The notes under the pieces were generated by a model. It was not told where the DNA came from and did not search any database. It saw only the letters and a list, made by a program, of their open reading frames with translations. This document shows positions 17,393 through 25,704 of a stretch of 64,000 nt of DNA, one piece after another; within the stretch, counting starts at the first letter, position 1, and each line of letters begins with the position of its first letter. The position numbers and the translations under genes are program-made. The stretch is from SIG437 sp045648985. Its GTDB lineage: Bacteria; Bacillota; Clostridia; UBA1381; UBA9506. The stretch spans positions 81,590 through 145,589 of the forward strand of contig JAZROZ010000027.1 of assembly GCA_045648985.1 (NCBI GenBank), read 5' to 3'.

Positions 17393-18565
17393 GTGCTTGA
17401 AAATATTACACCGCTGAGCTTTTCTCCATACGGAAAAGTAGTGAGAACATCCTTTGCAGCAAGCGCTCAAAGTCTTGGCTATTCAATAATCAAAACACGT
17501 GAAGTTACACATAGTCGTTTTAACAAGCTTTTTTATGACCCTGAAAATAAAACTGTTCTTGATATTTATGACGGGACGGCTATTTTATTTGTCGGAAATT
17601 CACAGTTTGAACTTAAAATGTTTTTGCTTGACAAGATTGTTGAAATAAACGAGGGAGTCTACTATTATGTTGTTCCGCTTGTGAGCCGTGCCACTATTAT
17701 GATTGCCTCTTCTGATGACACGCAAAAAGTTGCAGTCAGCGCGCAGACAAGACCACCTAATATTCTCCCTGTAATAGAGCCAAGAGAGATATATACATTT
17801 TTCTATCACGAAAAGGAAAGAGGATTTGTTTTCAGGGGCGAAAAACATGAGTTCTGGGAGCTTACATACGTAGATACAGGTGAGATGCATAATGTTGTTG
17901 ACGGAGTAGACTATAAACTCAGTCAGGGCGAAATTATGCTGTTTGCACCCGGTCAGTTCCACAACCAGTATGCTGACGAAAATGTAAATGTGTGTTATGT
18001 CACTATTGCATTTAGAATGGATAACATTGATGAGAGGTTATTAAAGGATATTGTCTTTTGTGCAGATGGTGAGATTAAGTCTTTAATAAAAAAGATGCTC
18101 TCTGAAAGAGAGGGGAAAAAGACTTTTTCACAAGATTTGATGCTTTGCTACCTGAAAGAGACTGTAATATATTTGGTTCGTACCAAGCAACTTGAAAAAG
18201 CAACAGAAACAGCATTTAAGCCTTTCAAACAAAATATAGAAACAGATATCGTTGAGTCTGCCAAAGCACATATAAGAGAAAATATATCAAAAAGGTTCAA
18301 TATTTCTGATATAGCTGAGAGTATCCCTATATCCGACAGTTATTTATCTGTTTTATTTAAAAAAAATACGGGGCAAACTCTTAATTCATATATAACAAGC
18401 AGAAAAATGGAAATTGCTAAAGCTTATATAAGAGAGAACAGGTATACATTTACTCAGATTTCAAATATGGTAGGGTATAATAATGTGCATTATTTTTCCG
18501 CAAGCTTTAAGAAGCATTTTGGGATGACCCCAACGGAATATGCAAATTCAATAAATCAAAAGTGA
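17393..18565 (+). CDS. AraC-family transcriptional regulator with cupin sensor
   Basis: 390 residues. The C-terminal AraC DNA-binding domain (about 290-385) has both helix-turn-helix units: 'FNISDIAESIPISDSYLSVL' and 'FTQISNMVGYNNVHYFSASF', closing with 'FGMTPTEYA'. The middle (about 130-235) is cupin-like ('FWELTYVDTGEMHNVVDG', 'LSQGEIMLFAPGQFHNQYA'), a usual sugar-sensing fold. The first 120 residues I do not recognise. I use the GTG at 17393, 8 bases from a GGAG site; the ATG two bases earlier opens a different frame that stops after 8 codons. The next gene, 10 bp later, is a CBM9-like protein, so the regulator may control carbohydrate genes. Self-regulation through the promoter inverted repeat is inference. 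Confidence 0.88.
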   Translation: MLENITPLSFSPYGKVVRTSFAASAQSLGYSIIKTREVTHSRFNKLFYDPENKTVLDIYDGTAILFVGNSQFELKMFLLDKIVEINEGVYYYVVPLVSRATIMIASSDDTQKVAVSAQTRPPNILPVIEPREIYTFFYHEKERGFVFRGEKHEFWELTYVDTGEMHNVVDGVDYKLSQGEIMLFAPGQFHNQYADENVNVCYVTIAFRMDNIDERLLKDIVFCADGEIKSLIKKMLSEREGKKTFSQDLMLCYLKETVIYLVRTKQLEKATETAFKPFKQNIETDIVESAKAHIRENISKRFNISDIAESIPISDSYLSVLFKKNTGQTLNSYITSRKMEIAKAYIRENRYTFTQISNMVGYNNVHYFSASFKKHFGMTPTEYANSINQK

Positions 18566-18575
18566 GGAATGAATT

Positions 18576-19179
18576 ATGAAAACTTATTATGTAAAAAAAA
18601 ACAAACATTGACAATGTGCCGATTTCTTCTCCTGAGTGGGAAAAAGCAGAAGCTATACTCATTGATACTCCTGCACCGGGAAGCGTCTACTCTCCTGAAA
18701 CAAAAGCATGGCTCCTGCATTCAGAAAAAGGCTTGACACTTAAAATGGAGACAGAAGAAAAACCCTTAGTAACAGAAATCAAAGAACGTAATGGGATGGT
18801 ATGTGAGGACAGTTGTATGGAATTTTTTATCCGTCCCGAAAATGATAAGAGATATCTTAATTTTGAAATCAATCCGATTAAGACACTGCATCTCGGCTTG
18901 GGAGCGGGAAGATATGACAGAACATTTCCCGAAATTCCTGACGAAGCTTTCGATATGGAATGTACGTTTGAAAATGATAAATGGCAGCTTAAAGTATTTA
19001 TATCATATGAAGTGATTGACAAAATATTTGGCCCACATACGGATGTCTTCTACGGCAACTTCTATAAATGCGGTGATAAAACTCCAAAGATTCATTATCT
19101 TATGTGGAATCCGGTGGAAACTCCGGAAGCTGACTTCCATCTTTCTGAATTTTTCGGCAAGATAATACTTGTAAAATAA
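18576..19179 (+). CDS. Carbohydrate-binding family 9-like protein, frame broken at an A9 run
   Basis: The main frame (187 codons from a GTG at 18616) carries CBM9-like features: 'MVCEDSCMEFFIRPENDKRY', 'NFEINPIKT' and the end 'DFHLSEFFGKIIL'. No ribosome site precedes that GTG. An ATG at 18576 with an AGGA site 6-9 bases upstream, directly after the AraC stop, begins MKTYYVKK but hits TGA at 18609 because of nine A residues (18593-18601). With eight A's it would run straight into the main frame as MKTYYVKKTNIDNVPISSPEW, a natural CBM9-like start. So either one base is extra (assembly error or mutation) or the frame is restored by slippage. I annotate the whole gene with a frameshift. It probably follows the AraC gene in one transcript. 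No signal peptide was seen. Confidence 0.75.
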
Positions 19180-19191
19180 ACAACATAAAAT

Positions 19192-19232
19192 AAAAAAATG
19201 GTATGCAAAAATTTTTTGCATACCATTTTTTT
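19192..19232 (+). terminator. Terminator after the CBM9-like gene
   Basis: 19-bp perfect stem (19192-19210 with 19214-19232) with A/T ends, so a run of seven T's sits at the 3' edge of the hairpin. Confidence 0.8.
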
Positions 19233-19249
19233 AACTTATTATAATATTT

Positions 19250-19278
19250 TTGAAAAACAGTCAATAATATATTATATG
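19250..19278 (+). promoter_or_regulatory. Probable sigma-A promoter for glgC-glgD
   Basis: TTGAAA (19250-19255), 17-bp spacer, TATATG (19273-19278), about 47 bp before the glgC start. Confidence 0.5.
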
Positions 19279-19325
19279 AAAAATAAACGGGGGAGAATGG
19301 AATAGTAAAAAACAGGAGGAAGAAA

Positions 19326-20519
19326 ATGTTAAGGCGAAAAAAGTGTATTGCGATGCTGCTTGCCGGCGGTCAGGGCAGCAGACTCGGAGTTCTTACAAAA
19401 AAAGTTGCTAAACCTGCCGTATCTTTTGGTGGTAAATACAGAATTATAGATTTTACCCTCTCAAACTGTGTAAATTCAGGAATTGACACAGTGGGCATAC
19501 TTACGCAGTATAAGCCGATGGAGCTTAATGAATATATCGGTAACGGTCAGCCGTGGGGTCTTGATAGAAACTCGGGCGGTGTCCATATCTTAGCACCGTA
19601 TGCAAGGACAAAATCACGCGAATGGTATAAAGGAACGGCAAACGCAATTTATCAAAATATCAATTTTGCTGACCGTTTTGAGGCGAAAAATGTTGTAATA
19701 CTTTCAGGCGACCATATATATAAAATGGACTACTCAAAAATGGTTTCAGAGCACGAAAAACAAAAAGCAGATTGCACAATAGCCGTGATAGATGTACCGC
19801 TTTGTGAGGCAAGCCGTTTTGGAATTATGAATACAAAAGAAGACGGAACTATCTATGAATTTGAAGAAAAACCGAAAAAGCCTAAAAGCACGAAGGCTTC
19901 AATGGGCGTCTATGTTTTTCGTTGGGATGTTTTGAGGGAGTATCTTTTAGAAGATGAAGAAGACGCGAAATCTGCGCACGATTTTGGGAAAAATATCATC
20001 CCTAAAATGCTTGTCGGTGGCAAAAAGCTTTTAGCATATTCTTTAGACGGTTACTGGAAAGATGTCGGCACAATAGAAAGCTTATGGGAAGCGAATATGG
20101 ACTTGATAAAAGAGAATAGTCCCTTAAAGCTTGATGATGATAAACTGAGAATTTATGCAAGAAACTACAACAGTCCGCCAACATTTATAGCTGATGGCGC
20201 AGAATGTATCGATTCGATGATAACAAAAGGCTGCGAAATAGAGGGAAGAGTGGAAAGCTCCGTTATTTCGAGTGGATGTGTGATTAAAAAAGGCGCCAAG
20301 GTCATTAAGTCTGTTATTCTGCCCGGGAGTGTAATAGAAGAGGGGGCAGAGGTCTGCTATGCGATAGTGGGAGAAAACTGTAAAATTGAAAAGGGCGCTA
20401 AAATCGGGAAAGTTTTTGAAAATGCTGACAAAAAAGAGATAACGGTTATAGGTGAGAATGTTTGCATATGCGAAAATGAAACTGTAGGTGCAGGAGAAGT
20501 AAGGGAGGAAAACACATGA
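19326..20519 (+). CDS. glgC: Glucose-1-phosphate adenylyltransferase, catalytic subunit
   Basis: 397 residues. The nucleotidyltransferase signature 'LLAGGQGSRLGVLTKKVAKP' near the N-terminus, 'PAVSFGGKYRIIDFTLSNC' and the FEEKPKKP motif are as in bacterial GlgC; the C-terminal third is a left-handed beta-helix of hexapeptide repeats (I-x-x-G patterns such as 'GCEIEGRVESSVI'). It makes ADP-glucose from ATP and glucose-1-phosphate, the committed step of glycogen synthesis. AGGAGG lies close to the ATG. Its stop codon overlaps the start of glgD (ATGA), so the two subunits are translationally coupled. glgA, glgB and glgP are not in the window. Confidence 0.97.
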   Translation: MLRRKKCIAMLLAGGQGSRLGVLTKKVAKPAVSFGGKYRIIDFTLSNCVNSGIDTVGILTQYKPMELNEYIGNGQPWGLDRNSGGVHILAPYARTKSREWYKGTANAIYQNINFADRFEAKNVVILSGDHIYKMDYSKMVSEHEKQKADCTIAVIDVPLCEASRFGIMNTKEDGTIYEFEEKPKKPKSTKASMGVYVFRWDVLREYLLEDEEDAKSAHDFGKNIIPKMLVGGKKLLAYSLDGYWKDVGTIESLWEANMDLIKENSPLKLDDDKLRIYARNYNSPPTFIADGAECIDSMITKGCEIEGRVESSVISSGCVIKKGAKVIKSVILPGSVIEEGAEVCYAIVGENCKIEKGAKIGKVFENADKKEITVIGENVCICENETVGAGEVREENT

Positions 20520-21628
20520 AAATGATGGGAATTATTTTTTCTAACATATATGATGAGCATTTGGGGGAAATTACAAAGGAAAGAACTTCTGCATCGCTCC
20601 CCTTTGGCGGACGCTATCGTATGATAGATTTTGTACTTTCAAACATGGTTAATTCAGGCATAACAAACGTCGGTGTTATCACTAAATCCAACTATCAGTC
20701 ATTAATGGACCATTTAGGAAACGGAAAAGAGTGGGATTTAGACAGAAAAATAGATGGTCTTTTCATATTGCCGCCGTTTGGTACAGGTCAAAAAACGGTG
20801 TACAGAGATAAACTAGAAGCGCTACTTGGCACTATGAAATATCTTATGCGCTCCGATGAGGAGTATGTTTTGCTTTCCGACTCAAACATAATTTGTAATA
20901 TAGATTTTAAGGAGATACTTGATTTCCACATCGAAAAGGGTGCTGACATAACAGTTATTGCAAAAAAGGAAACGATAGAAGACAGAACAGACATAAAGCC
21001 GCTATGTATAAAAACTGATGATGAAAGCAGAGTCATTGATGTTTTGGTTAATTTTGATATTCCGGGCGTAGTTAAAAGCGGAATCGGGATGTATATCTTA
21101 AAAAGGGAGATGCTTTTATCTCTGCTTCGTGAGGCGGCATCATATAATCTTCAGGATTTTGACAGGGATATCATTCAGGCAAAGCATAAGCATATGAACA
21201 TAATGGCATATGAGTTTTCAGGCAGGATACTCCGCGTTGACAAAACTATAAAATATTTTGAAGCGAACATGGCACTTTTAGATGGTGATGTAAGACGTGA
21301 ATTGTTTGAAAAGCATGGAAATATTTACACAAAAGTCCGCGACGAAGTGCCGACCAGTTATAAAAGAGGGTCTAAGGTTAAAAATTCTTTAATAGCCGAC
21401 GGCTGCACGATTTTGGGAAGTGTGGAAAACTGTATTATATCAAGGGGTGTGACTGTGGGCAGAGGTGCCAAAATCAAAAACTCAATTTTGATGCAGGATA
21501 CTTCTGTCGGCGAGGGCGTTGAGCTCGATTATGTGATTTGCGATAAGGAAGTCACCATAACTGACGGACGTATTATGATGGGGGCTAAAAGGCATCAGCT
21601 TGTAATAACAAAGGGAAAAACTGTATAA
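20516..21628 (+). CDS. glgD: GlgD, regulatory subunit paralogue of ADP-glucose pyrophosphorylase
   Basis: 370 residues. Similar throughout to GlgC ('FGGRYRMIDFVLSNMVNSG') but the Gly-rich triphosphate loop at the N-terminus is replaced (MGIIFSNIYDEHLGEITKER), the mark of Firmicute GlgD, which is catalytically poor and raises GlgC activity in a heterotetramer. The C-terminal beta-helix repeats are present ('SRGVTVGRGAKIKNSI'). Overlaps glgC by 4 bp (ATGA). Confidence 0.93.
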   Translation: MKMMGIIFSNIYDEHLGEITKERTSASLPFGGRYRMIDFVLSNMVNSGITNVGVITKSNYQSLMDHLGNGKEWDLDRKIDGLFILPPFGTGQKTVYRDKLEALLGTMKYLMRSDEEYVLLSDSNIICNIDFKEILDFHIEKGADITVIAKKETIEDRTDIKPLCIKTDDESRVIDVLVNFDIPGVVKSGIGMYILKREMLLSLLREAASYNLQDFDRDIIQAKHKHMNIMAYEFSGRILRVDKTIKYFEANMALLDGDVRRELFEKHGNIYTKVRDEVPTSYKRGSKVKNSLIADGCTILGSVENCIISRGVTVGRGAKIKNSILMQDTSVGEGVELDYVICDKEVTITDGRIMMGAKRHQLVITKGKTV

Positions 21629-21786
21629 ATCATCTGCAGAGGGTGTAGAAAAATGCGCACACCACACAAGGCAGAATAAACGCCCAGCAAAGCCTTTTGC
21701 TTGTAACAAAAGATTAGAATAAAGAAAAAATTAAGGAAGAAATTTGTCGTTTAACAAATTTCTGTTATATAAAAGCCTTGTGTTTT

Positions 21787-21888
21787 GAACAAACTTCGCC
21801 TCTCGACGTACCAACGTACGCCTTCGGGTAACCAAAAGTAAGGCTATGCCTTACTTTCGCTCAGTTTGTCCAATCTGCGCTATTTTTC
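21787..21888. repeat. Structured intergenic repeat, copy 1
   Basis: Begins AACAAACTTCGCCTCTCGAC, contains an inner hairpin around CGTACCAACGTACG, then TTCGGGTAACC, a second hairpin (AAAGTAAGGC-TAT-GCCTTACTTT) and the closing GCTCAGTTTGT, followed by TCTGCGCTATTTTT. The AACAAACT and AGTTTGT ends are complementary. Copy 2 is at 36100-36183 with the second hairpin replaced by a short CCCCTGCGGG. Confidence 0.75.
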
Positions 21889-21897
21889 GTCCACCCC

Positions 21898-21944
21898 AAA
21901 GGAGCTATAGCAAAATGAAATCCATTTTGCTACAGCTCTATTTT
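21898..21944. terminator. Palindromic terminator-like element, copy C (degenerate)
   Basis: Same family as 3599-3645, with a few mismatches between the arms (for example GGAGCTATAGC against GCTACAGCTCT). It is 270 bp past glgD and about 100 bp before the pgk promoter. Confidence 0.6.
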
Positions 21945-22044
21945 GTTAAAGTGTTTTGAGTAAAATTTAACGATTTAGTAAAATATAACTAAATAGAAAA
22001 GTAAAATAATTTATGAATTTGATGAAATTTCAAGTAATTTATAC

Positions 22045-22073
22045 TTGAAACTTTTGCCAAAATCTAATATAAT
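22045..22073 (+). promoter_or_regulatory. Sigma-A promoter of the glycolytic operon, with inverted repeat
   Basis: TTGAAA (22045-22050), 17-bp spacer, TATAAT (22068-22073). The 9-bp inverted repeat TTTCAAGTA (22028-22036) / TACTTGAAA (22042-22050) overlaps the -35 box and could be a repressor or activator site. Confidence 0.75.
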
Positions 22074-22125
22074 ATATAGTTGGTGATATATTAATTTATA
22101 AATAATTTTAAGAGGTGAATAGAAT

Positions 22126-23328
22126 ATGGCAAAGAAAACTGTTGACGATATTTGCGTTAAGGGTAAAAAAGTTTTGGTAAGATGCGATTTTAACGTGCCG
22201 ATTAAGGACGGAAAAATCACAGACGAAACAAGAATTTTAGGTGCACTTCCTACAATCAAAAAATTAGTTGCTGACGGAGGAAAGGTAATCCTTTGTTCAC
22301 ATATGGGAAAACCGAAGGGCGAAGTTGTTCCGACTTTAAGCTTAGCGCCTGTTGCTAAAAGACTTTCAGAGCATCTCGGCAAAGAAGTTGTTTTTGCTGC
22401 TGATGATTGTGTAGTAGGTGAAAATGCTAAAGCTGCAGTAGAAAAGATGGCAGACGGTGATGTTGTTTTACTTGAAAACACAAGATACAGAAAAGAAGAA
22501 ACAAAAAATATTGAAACATTCTCAAAAGAACTTGCATCACTCGCTGAAGTTTATGTTAACGATGCTTTCGGCAGCGCTCACAGAGCTCACTGCTCAACAG
22601 CAGGTGTAACAGACTATATTGACACATGCGTTTCAGGATATCTTATGGGAAAAGAGCTTAAGTTCTTAGGCGAAGCTGTTGAAAGCCCCGAAAGACCTTT
22701 CGTTGCTATCTTAGGCGGTGCTAAGGTTGCAGACAAGCTTAACGTTATTTCAAACTTAATTGAAAAATGTGATACGCTCATCATTGGCGGCGGTATGGCT
22801 TATACTTTTGCTAAGGCTAAGGGTTTAGAGATTGGTAAGTCACTCGTTGATGATGAAAAGATTAACTACTGCAAAGAGATGATGGAAAAAGCAGAAAAGA
22901 TGGGCAAGAAATTACTTCTCCCTGTTGATGCTACCATTTCTAAAGTATTCCCTGACCCGATTGATGCAGAAATTGAAGTTTCTAATGTTGATATTGACAA
23001 AATTCCTGCTGATATGATGGGACTTGATATTGGTGAAAAGACAAGAGAGCTTTTTGCTTCAGAAGTAAGAAATGCTAAGACTGTTGTATGGAACGGACCT
23101 ATGGGTGTGTTTGAAAACCCGATTTTAGCAAAAGGAACTATTGCAGTTGCTAAGGCTTTAGCTGAAACTGATGCTACAACAATCATCGGTGGCGGCGACA
23201 GTGCTGCAGCTGTTAATCAGCTTGGTTTTGCTAAAGAAATGTCACACATTTCAACAGGCGGCGGAGCAAGCCTTGAATTCTTGGAAGGTAAAGAGCTTCC
23301 AGGTGTAGCTTGCCTTAACGACAAATAA
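22126..23328 (+). CDS. pgk: Phosphoglycerate kinase
   Basis: 400 residues. 'KKVLVRCDFNVPIKDGKITD' at the N-terminus and the nucleotide-binding 'FVAILGGAKVADKLNVI' and 'GGGDSAAAVNQLG' near the C-terminus are standard. It transfers phosphate from 1,3-bisphosphoglycerate to ADP. First gene of a pgk-tpiA-gpmI-eno operon (gaps 20, 38 and 47 bp). gap, usually just upstream, is missing. An AAGAGGTGA site precedes the ATG. Codon use is strongly biased, as expected for a highly expressed gene. Confidence 0.98.
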   Translation: MAKKTVDDICVKGKKVLVRCDFNVPIKDGKITDETRILGALPTIKKLVADGGKVILCSHMGKPKGEVVPTLSLAPVAKRLSEHLGKEVVFAADDCVVGENAKAAVEKMADGDVVLLENTRYRKEETKNIETFSKELASLAEVYVNDAFGSAHRAHCSTAGVTDYIDTCVSGYLMGKELKFLGEAVESPERPFVAILGGAKVADKLNVISNLIEKCDTLIIGGGMAYTFAKAKGLEIGKSLVDDEKINYCKEMMEKAEKMGKKLLLPVDATISKVFPDPIDAEIEVSNVDIDKIPADMMGLDIGEKTRELFASEVRNAKTVVWNGPMGVFENPILAKGTIAVAKALAETDATTIIGGGDSAAAVNQLGFAKEMSHISTGGGASLEFLEGKELPGVACLNDK

Positions 23329-23348
23329 TTTTTGAAAGGGATTTTGAC

Positions 23349-24098
23349 ATGAGAAAAAAAGTAATTGCAGGAAACTGGAAAATGAATAAAACTCCGTCTG
23401 AAACAAAAGCTTTAATAGCCGAGCTTATTCCGCTTGTTAAAGATACAGACGATACAGTTATAGTTTGCCCCACAGCAGTATGTTTAGCTGCTGCAACGGA
23501 AGCAGTAAAAGGCTCAAACATCAAAGTTGGTGCACAGAATATGTACTATGAGGAAAGTGGTGCTTATACAGGCGAAATCAGTGCAGATATGCTCCTTGAT
23601 TTAGGTGTGGAGTACGTTATTTTAGGACACAGCGAGAGACGTCAGTATTTTGCTGAAACTGATGAAACTGTAAACTTAAAAACTTTAAAAGCATTTGAAA
23701 AAGGTCTTCTTCCCATCATCTGTGTTGGTGAAAGCTTAGAGCAGCGTGAACAGGGTATCACAAATGACTTAGTCAGAATGCAGACAAAGATTGCTTTAAA
23801 GGATGTTAAGAAAGAAGATGCTAAAAAAGCTATCATCGCATATGAGCCTATCTGGGCAATCGGCACAGGCAAAACTGCTACAACGGAGCAGGCACAGGAA
23901 GTTTGCAAAGCTATCCGTGATTGCGTAGAAGAAATCTACGGAAAAGAAGTAGCTGACGTTATCACAATTCAGTACGGCGGAAGCGTTAAAGCAGCAAACT
24001 CAAAAGAGCTTTTTGAAGCGGGCGATATTGACGGCGGCTTAGTTGGCGGCGCAAGCTTAAAAGCTGCTGATTTTGAAGGTATTGTAAACTACAAATAA
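23349..24098 (+). CDS. tpiA: Triosephosphate isomerase
   Basis: 249 residues. Motifs: 'VIAGNWKMNKTPSE' (substrate-binding Asn/Lys), 'ILGHSERRQYF' (catalytic His), 'IIAYEPIWAIGTGKTAT' (catalytic Glu and the phosphate loop) and 'IQYGGSVKAAN'. Interconverts dihydroxyacetone phosphate and glyceraldehyde-3-phosphate as a cytosolic TIM-barrel dimer. Second gene of the glycolytic operon, 20 bp after pgk with a GAAAGGG site. Confidence 0.98.
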   Translation: MRKKVIAGNWKMNKTPSETKALIAELIPLVKDTDDTVIVCPTAVCLAAATEAVKGSNIKVGAQNMYYEESGAYTGEISADMLLDLGVEYVILGHSERRQYFAETDETVNLKTLKAFEKGLLPIICVGESLEQREQGITNDLVRMQTKIALKDVKKEDAKKAIIAYEPIWAIGTGKTATTEQAQEVCKAIRDCVEEIYGKEVADVITIQYGGSVKAANSKELFEAGDIDGGLVGGASLKAADFEGIVNYK

Positions 24099-24136
24099 TA
24101 CCAAATTATAATATCAGATTAATTGGAGAGTTTTTA

Positions 24137-25657
24137 ATGAAAAAACCACTTTTATTATGTATAATGGACGGATTCGGTATTAACAGTGCCGAATCCGGAA
24201 ATGCCGTTAAAGCGGCTAAAACACCGAATCTTGATTTGCTTTTTGAAACTTGCTCTAACACTACTTTAGATGCAAGCGGTATGGCTGTAGGTCTTCCTGA
24301 CGGACAGATGGGAAACTCTGAAGTAGGTCACACAAACATCGGTGCGGGAAGAATTGTTTATCAGGAACTCACAAGGATAACAAAGTCTATCAAAGATGGT
24401 GACTTTTTTGAAAATCCTGAGTTTTTAGCAGCAGTTGAAAACTGCAAAAAGAATGATTCTGCACTTCACATTATGGGTCTTTTATCTGACGGTGGTGTAC
24501 ACAGTCATAACACACATATGTATGCACTTTTTGAGCTTTGCAAACGTGCAGGACTTTCTAAGGTATATCTTCACTGCATCTTAGACGGAAGAGACGTTCC
24601 TCCGTCATCAGGCAAGGATTTTGTTAAAGAAGCAGACGAAGAGCTCAAGAAAATTGGTGTTGGTAAAATTGCTACAGTTATGGGCAGATTCTATGCTATG
24701 GACAGAGATAATCGCTGGGATCGTGTAGAAAAGGCTTATGAGGCATTAGCACTGGGCAGAGGCGTAATTGCAGACGATGCAGTAGCAAGTGTTGAGCAGT
24801 CGTACTTAGGTGATGTTACAGATGAGTTTGTTGTTCCTGTTGTAGTTTTTGAAAACGGTGTACCCGTTGGCAAAATCGAAAAGGGAGACAGTGTTATATT
24901 TGCAAACTTCAGACCTGACAGAGCAAGAGAAATCACAAGGGTTTTTGTTGACCCTGATTTTAACGGCTTTGAAAGAGAATATAAAGAAGTTTTCTATGTT
25001 TGTATGACACAGTACGACAAAACAATGCCAAACGTAAAGGTTGCATTTAAGCCACAATCACTTACAAACACTTTAGGAGAATATTTAAGCAAAAAGGGTA
25101 TGACTCAGCTCCGAATTGCAGAAACTGAAAAATATGCCCACGTGACATTCTTCTTTAACGGTGGTGTTGAAGCAATCTCAGAGGGTGAAGACAGAGTACT
25201 TATTGATTCGCCTAAGGTTGCGACATATGACTTAAAGCCTGAAATGAGTGCGTATGAAGTTACAGATGCAATCCTGCCAAGAATTAAATCAGGTGAGTAT
25301 GATGTTATCATACTAAACTTTGCAAACTGCGATATGGTAGGACACACCGGATTTATGGATTGTGCAATAAAAGCAGTTGAAACTGTTGACTCTTGCGTCG
25401 GCAAGGTGTATGAAGCTGTGAAAGAAATGGACGGCATAATGCTTATTACTGCCGACCACGGAAACGCGGACCAGATGCTTGACCCTGAAACAAACGAAAC
25501 ATTTACGGCACACTCTACAAACCCTGTTCCGTTTATCGTAGCAGGAAAAGATGTCGCACTTTCCGAGGGCGGATGTTTAGCAGATATTGCACCGACTATG
25601 CTCAAAATCTTAGGCTTAGAGCAGCCAGAGGAAATGACAGGTAAATCTCTGTTTTAA
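24137..25657 (+). CDS. gpmI: 2,3-bisphosphoglycerate-independent phosphoglycerate mutase
   Basis: 506 residues, the usual length. The alkaline-phosphatase-type metal and catalytic motifs are visible: 'CIMDGFG' near the start, the nucleophile Ser in 'GQMGNSEVGHTNIGAGR', 'DGRDVPPSS', and 'LITADHGNADQM...AHSTNPVPF' near the C-terminus. Converts 3- to 2-phosphoglycerate using two Mn ions. Third gene of the operon. Confidence 0.97.
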   Translation: MKKPLLLCIMDGFGINSAESGNAVKAAKTPNLDLLFETCSNTTLDASGMAVGLPDGQMGNSEVGHTNIGAGRIVYQELTRITKSIKDGDFFENPEFLAAVENCKKNDSALHIMGLLSDGGVHSHNTHMYALFELCKRAGLSKVYLHCILDGRDVPPSSGKDFVKEADEELKKIGVGKIATVMGRFYAMDRDNRWDRVEKAYEALALGRGVIADDAVASVEQSYLGDVTDEFVVPVVVFENGVPVGKIEKGDSVIFANFRPDRAREITRVFVDPDFNGFEREYKEVFYVCMTQYDKTMPNVKVAFKPQSLTNTLGEYLSKKGMTQLRIAETEKYAHVTFFFNGGVEAISEGEDRVLIDSPKVATYDLKPEMSAYEVTDAILPRIKSGEYDVIILNFANCDMVGHTGFMDCAIKAVETVDSCVGKVYEAVKEMDGIMLITADHGNADQMLDPETNETFTAHSTNPVPFIVAGKDVALSEGGCLADIAPTMLKILGLEQPEEMTGKSLF

Positions 25658-25704
25658 TAAAACAGTTTTAAAAAATAATTAATATATTTTAGGAGGAAAA
25701 AACA

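Larger units (their letters stand above)
21629..22125. other. 497-bp intergenic region between glgD and pgk
   Basis: No gene found. It contains a 10-bp-stem hairpin (about 21738-21763: AGAAATTTGT with ACAAATTTCT), a structured repeat shared with 36100-36183, copy C of the palindromic terminator, and the pgk promoter with an inverted repeat. Each is listed separately. The first 150 bp look like degenerate sequence. Confidence 0.6.

Noticed and set aside
25105..25605. 166-codon minus-strand frame opposite gpmI
   Set aside because: Antisense to a complete phosphoglycerate mutase; no independent signals.
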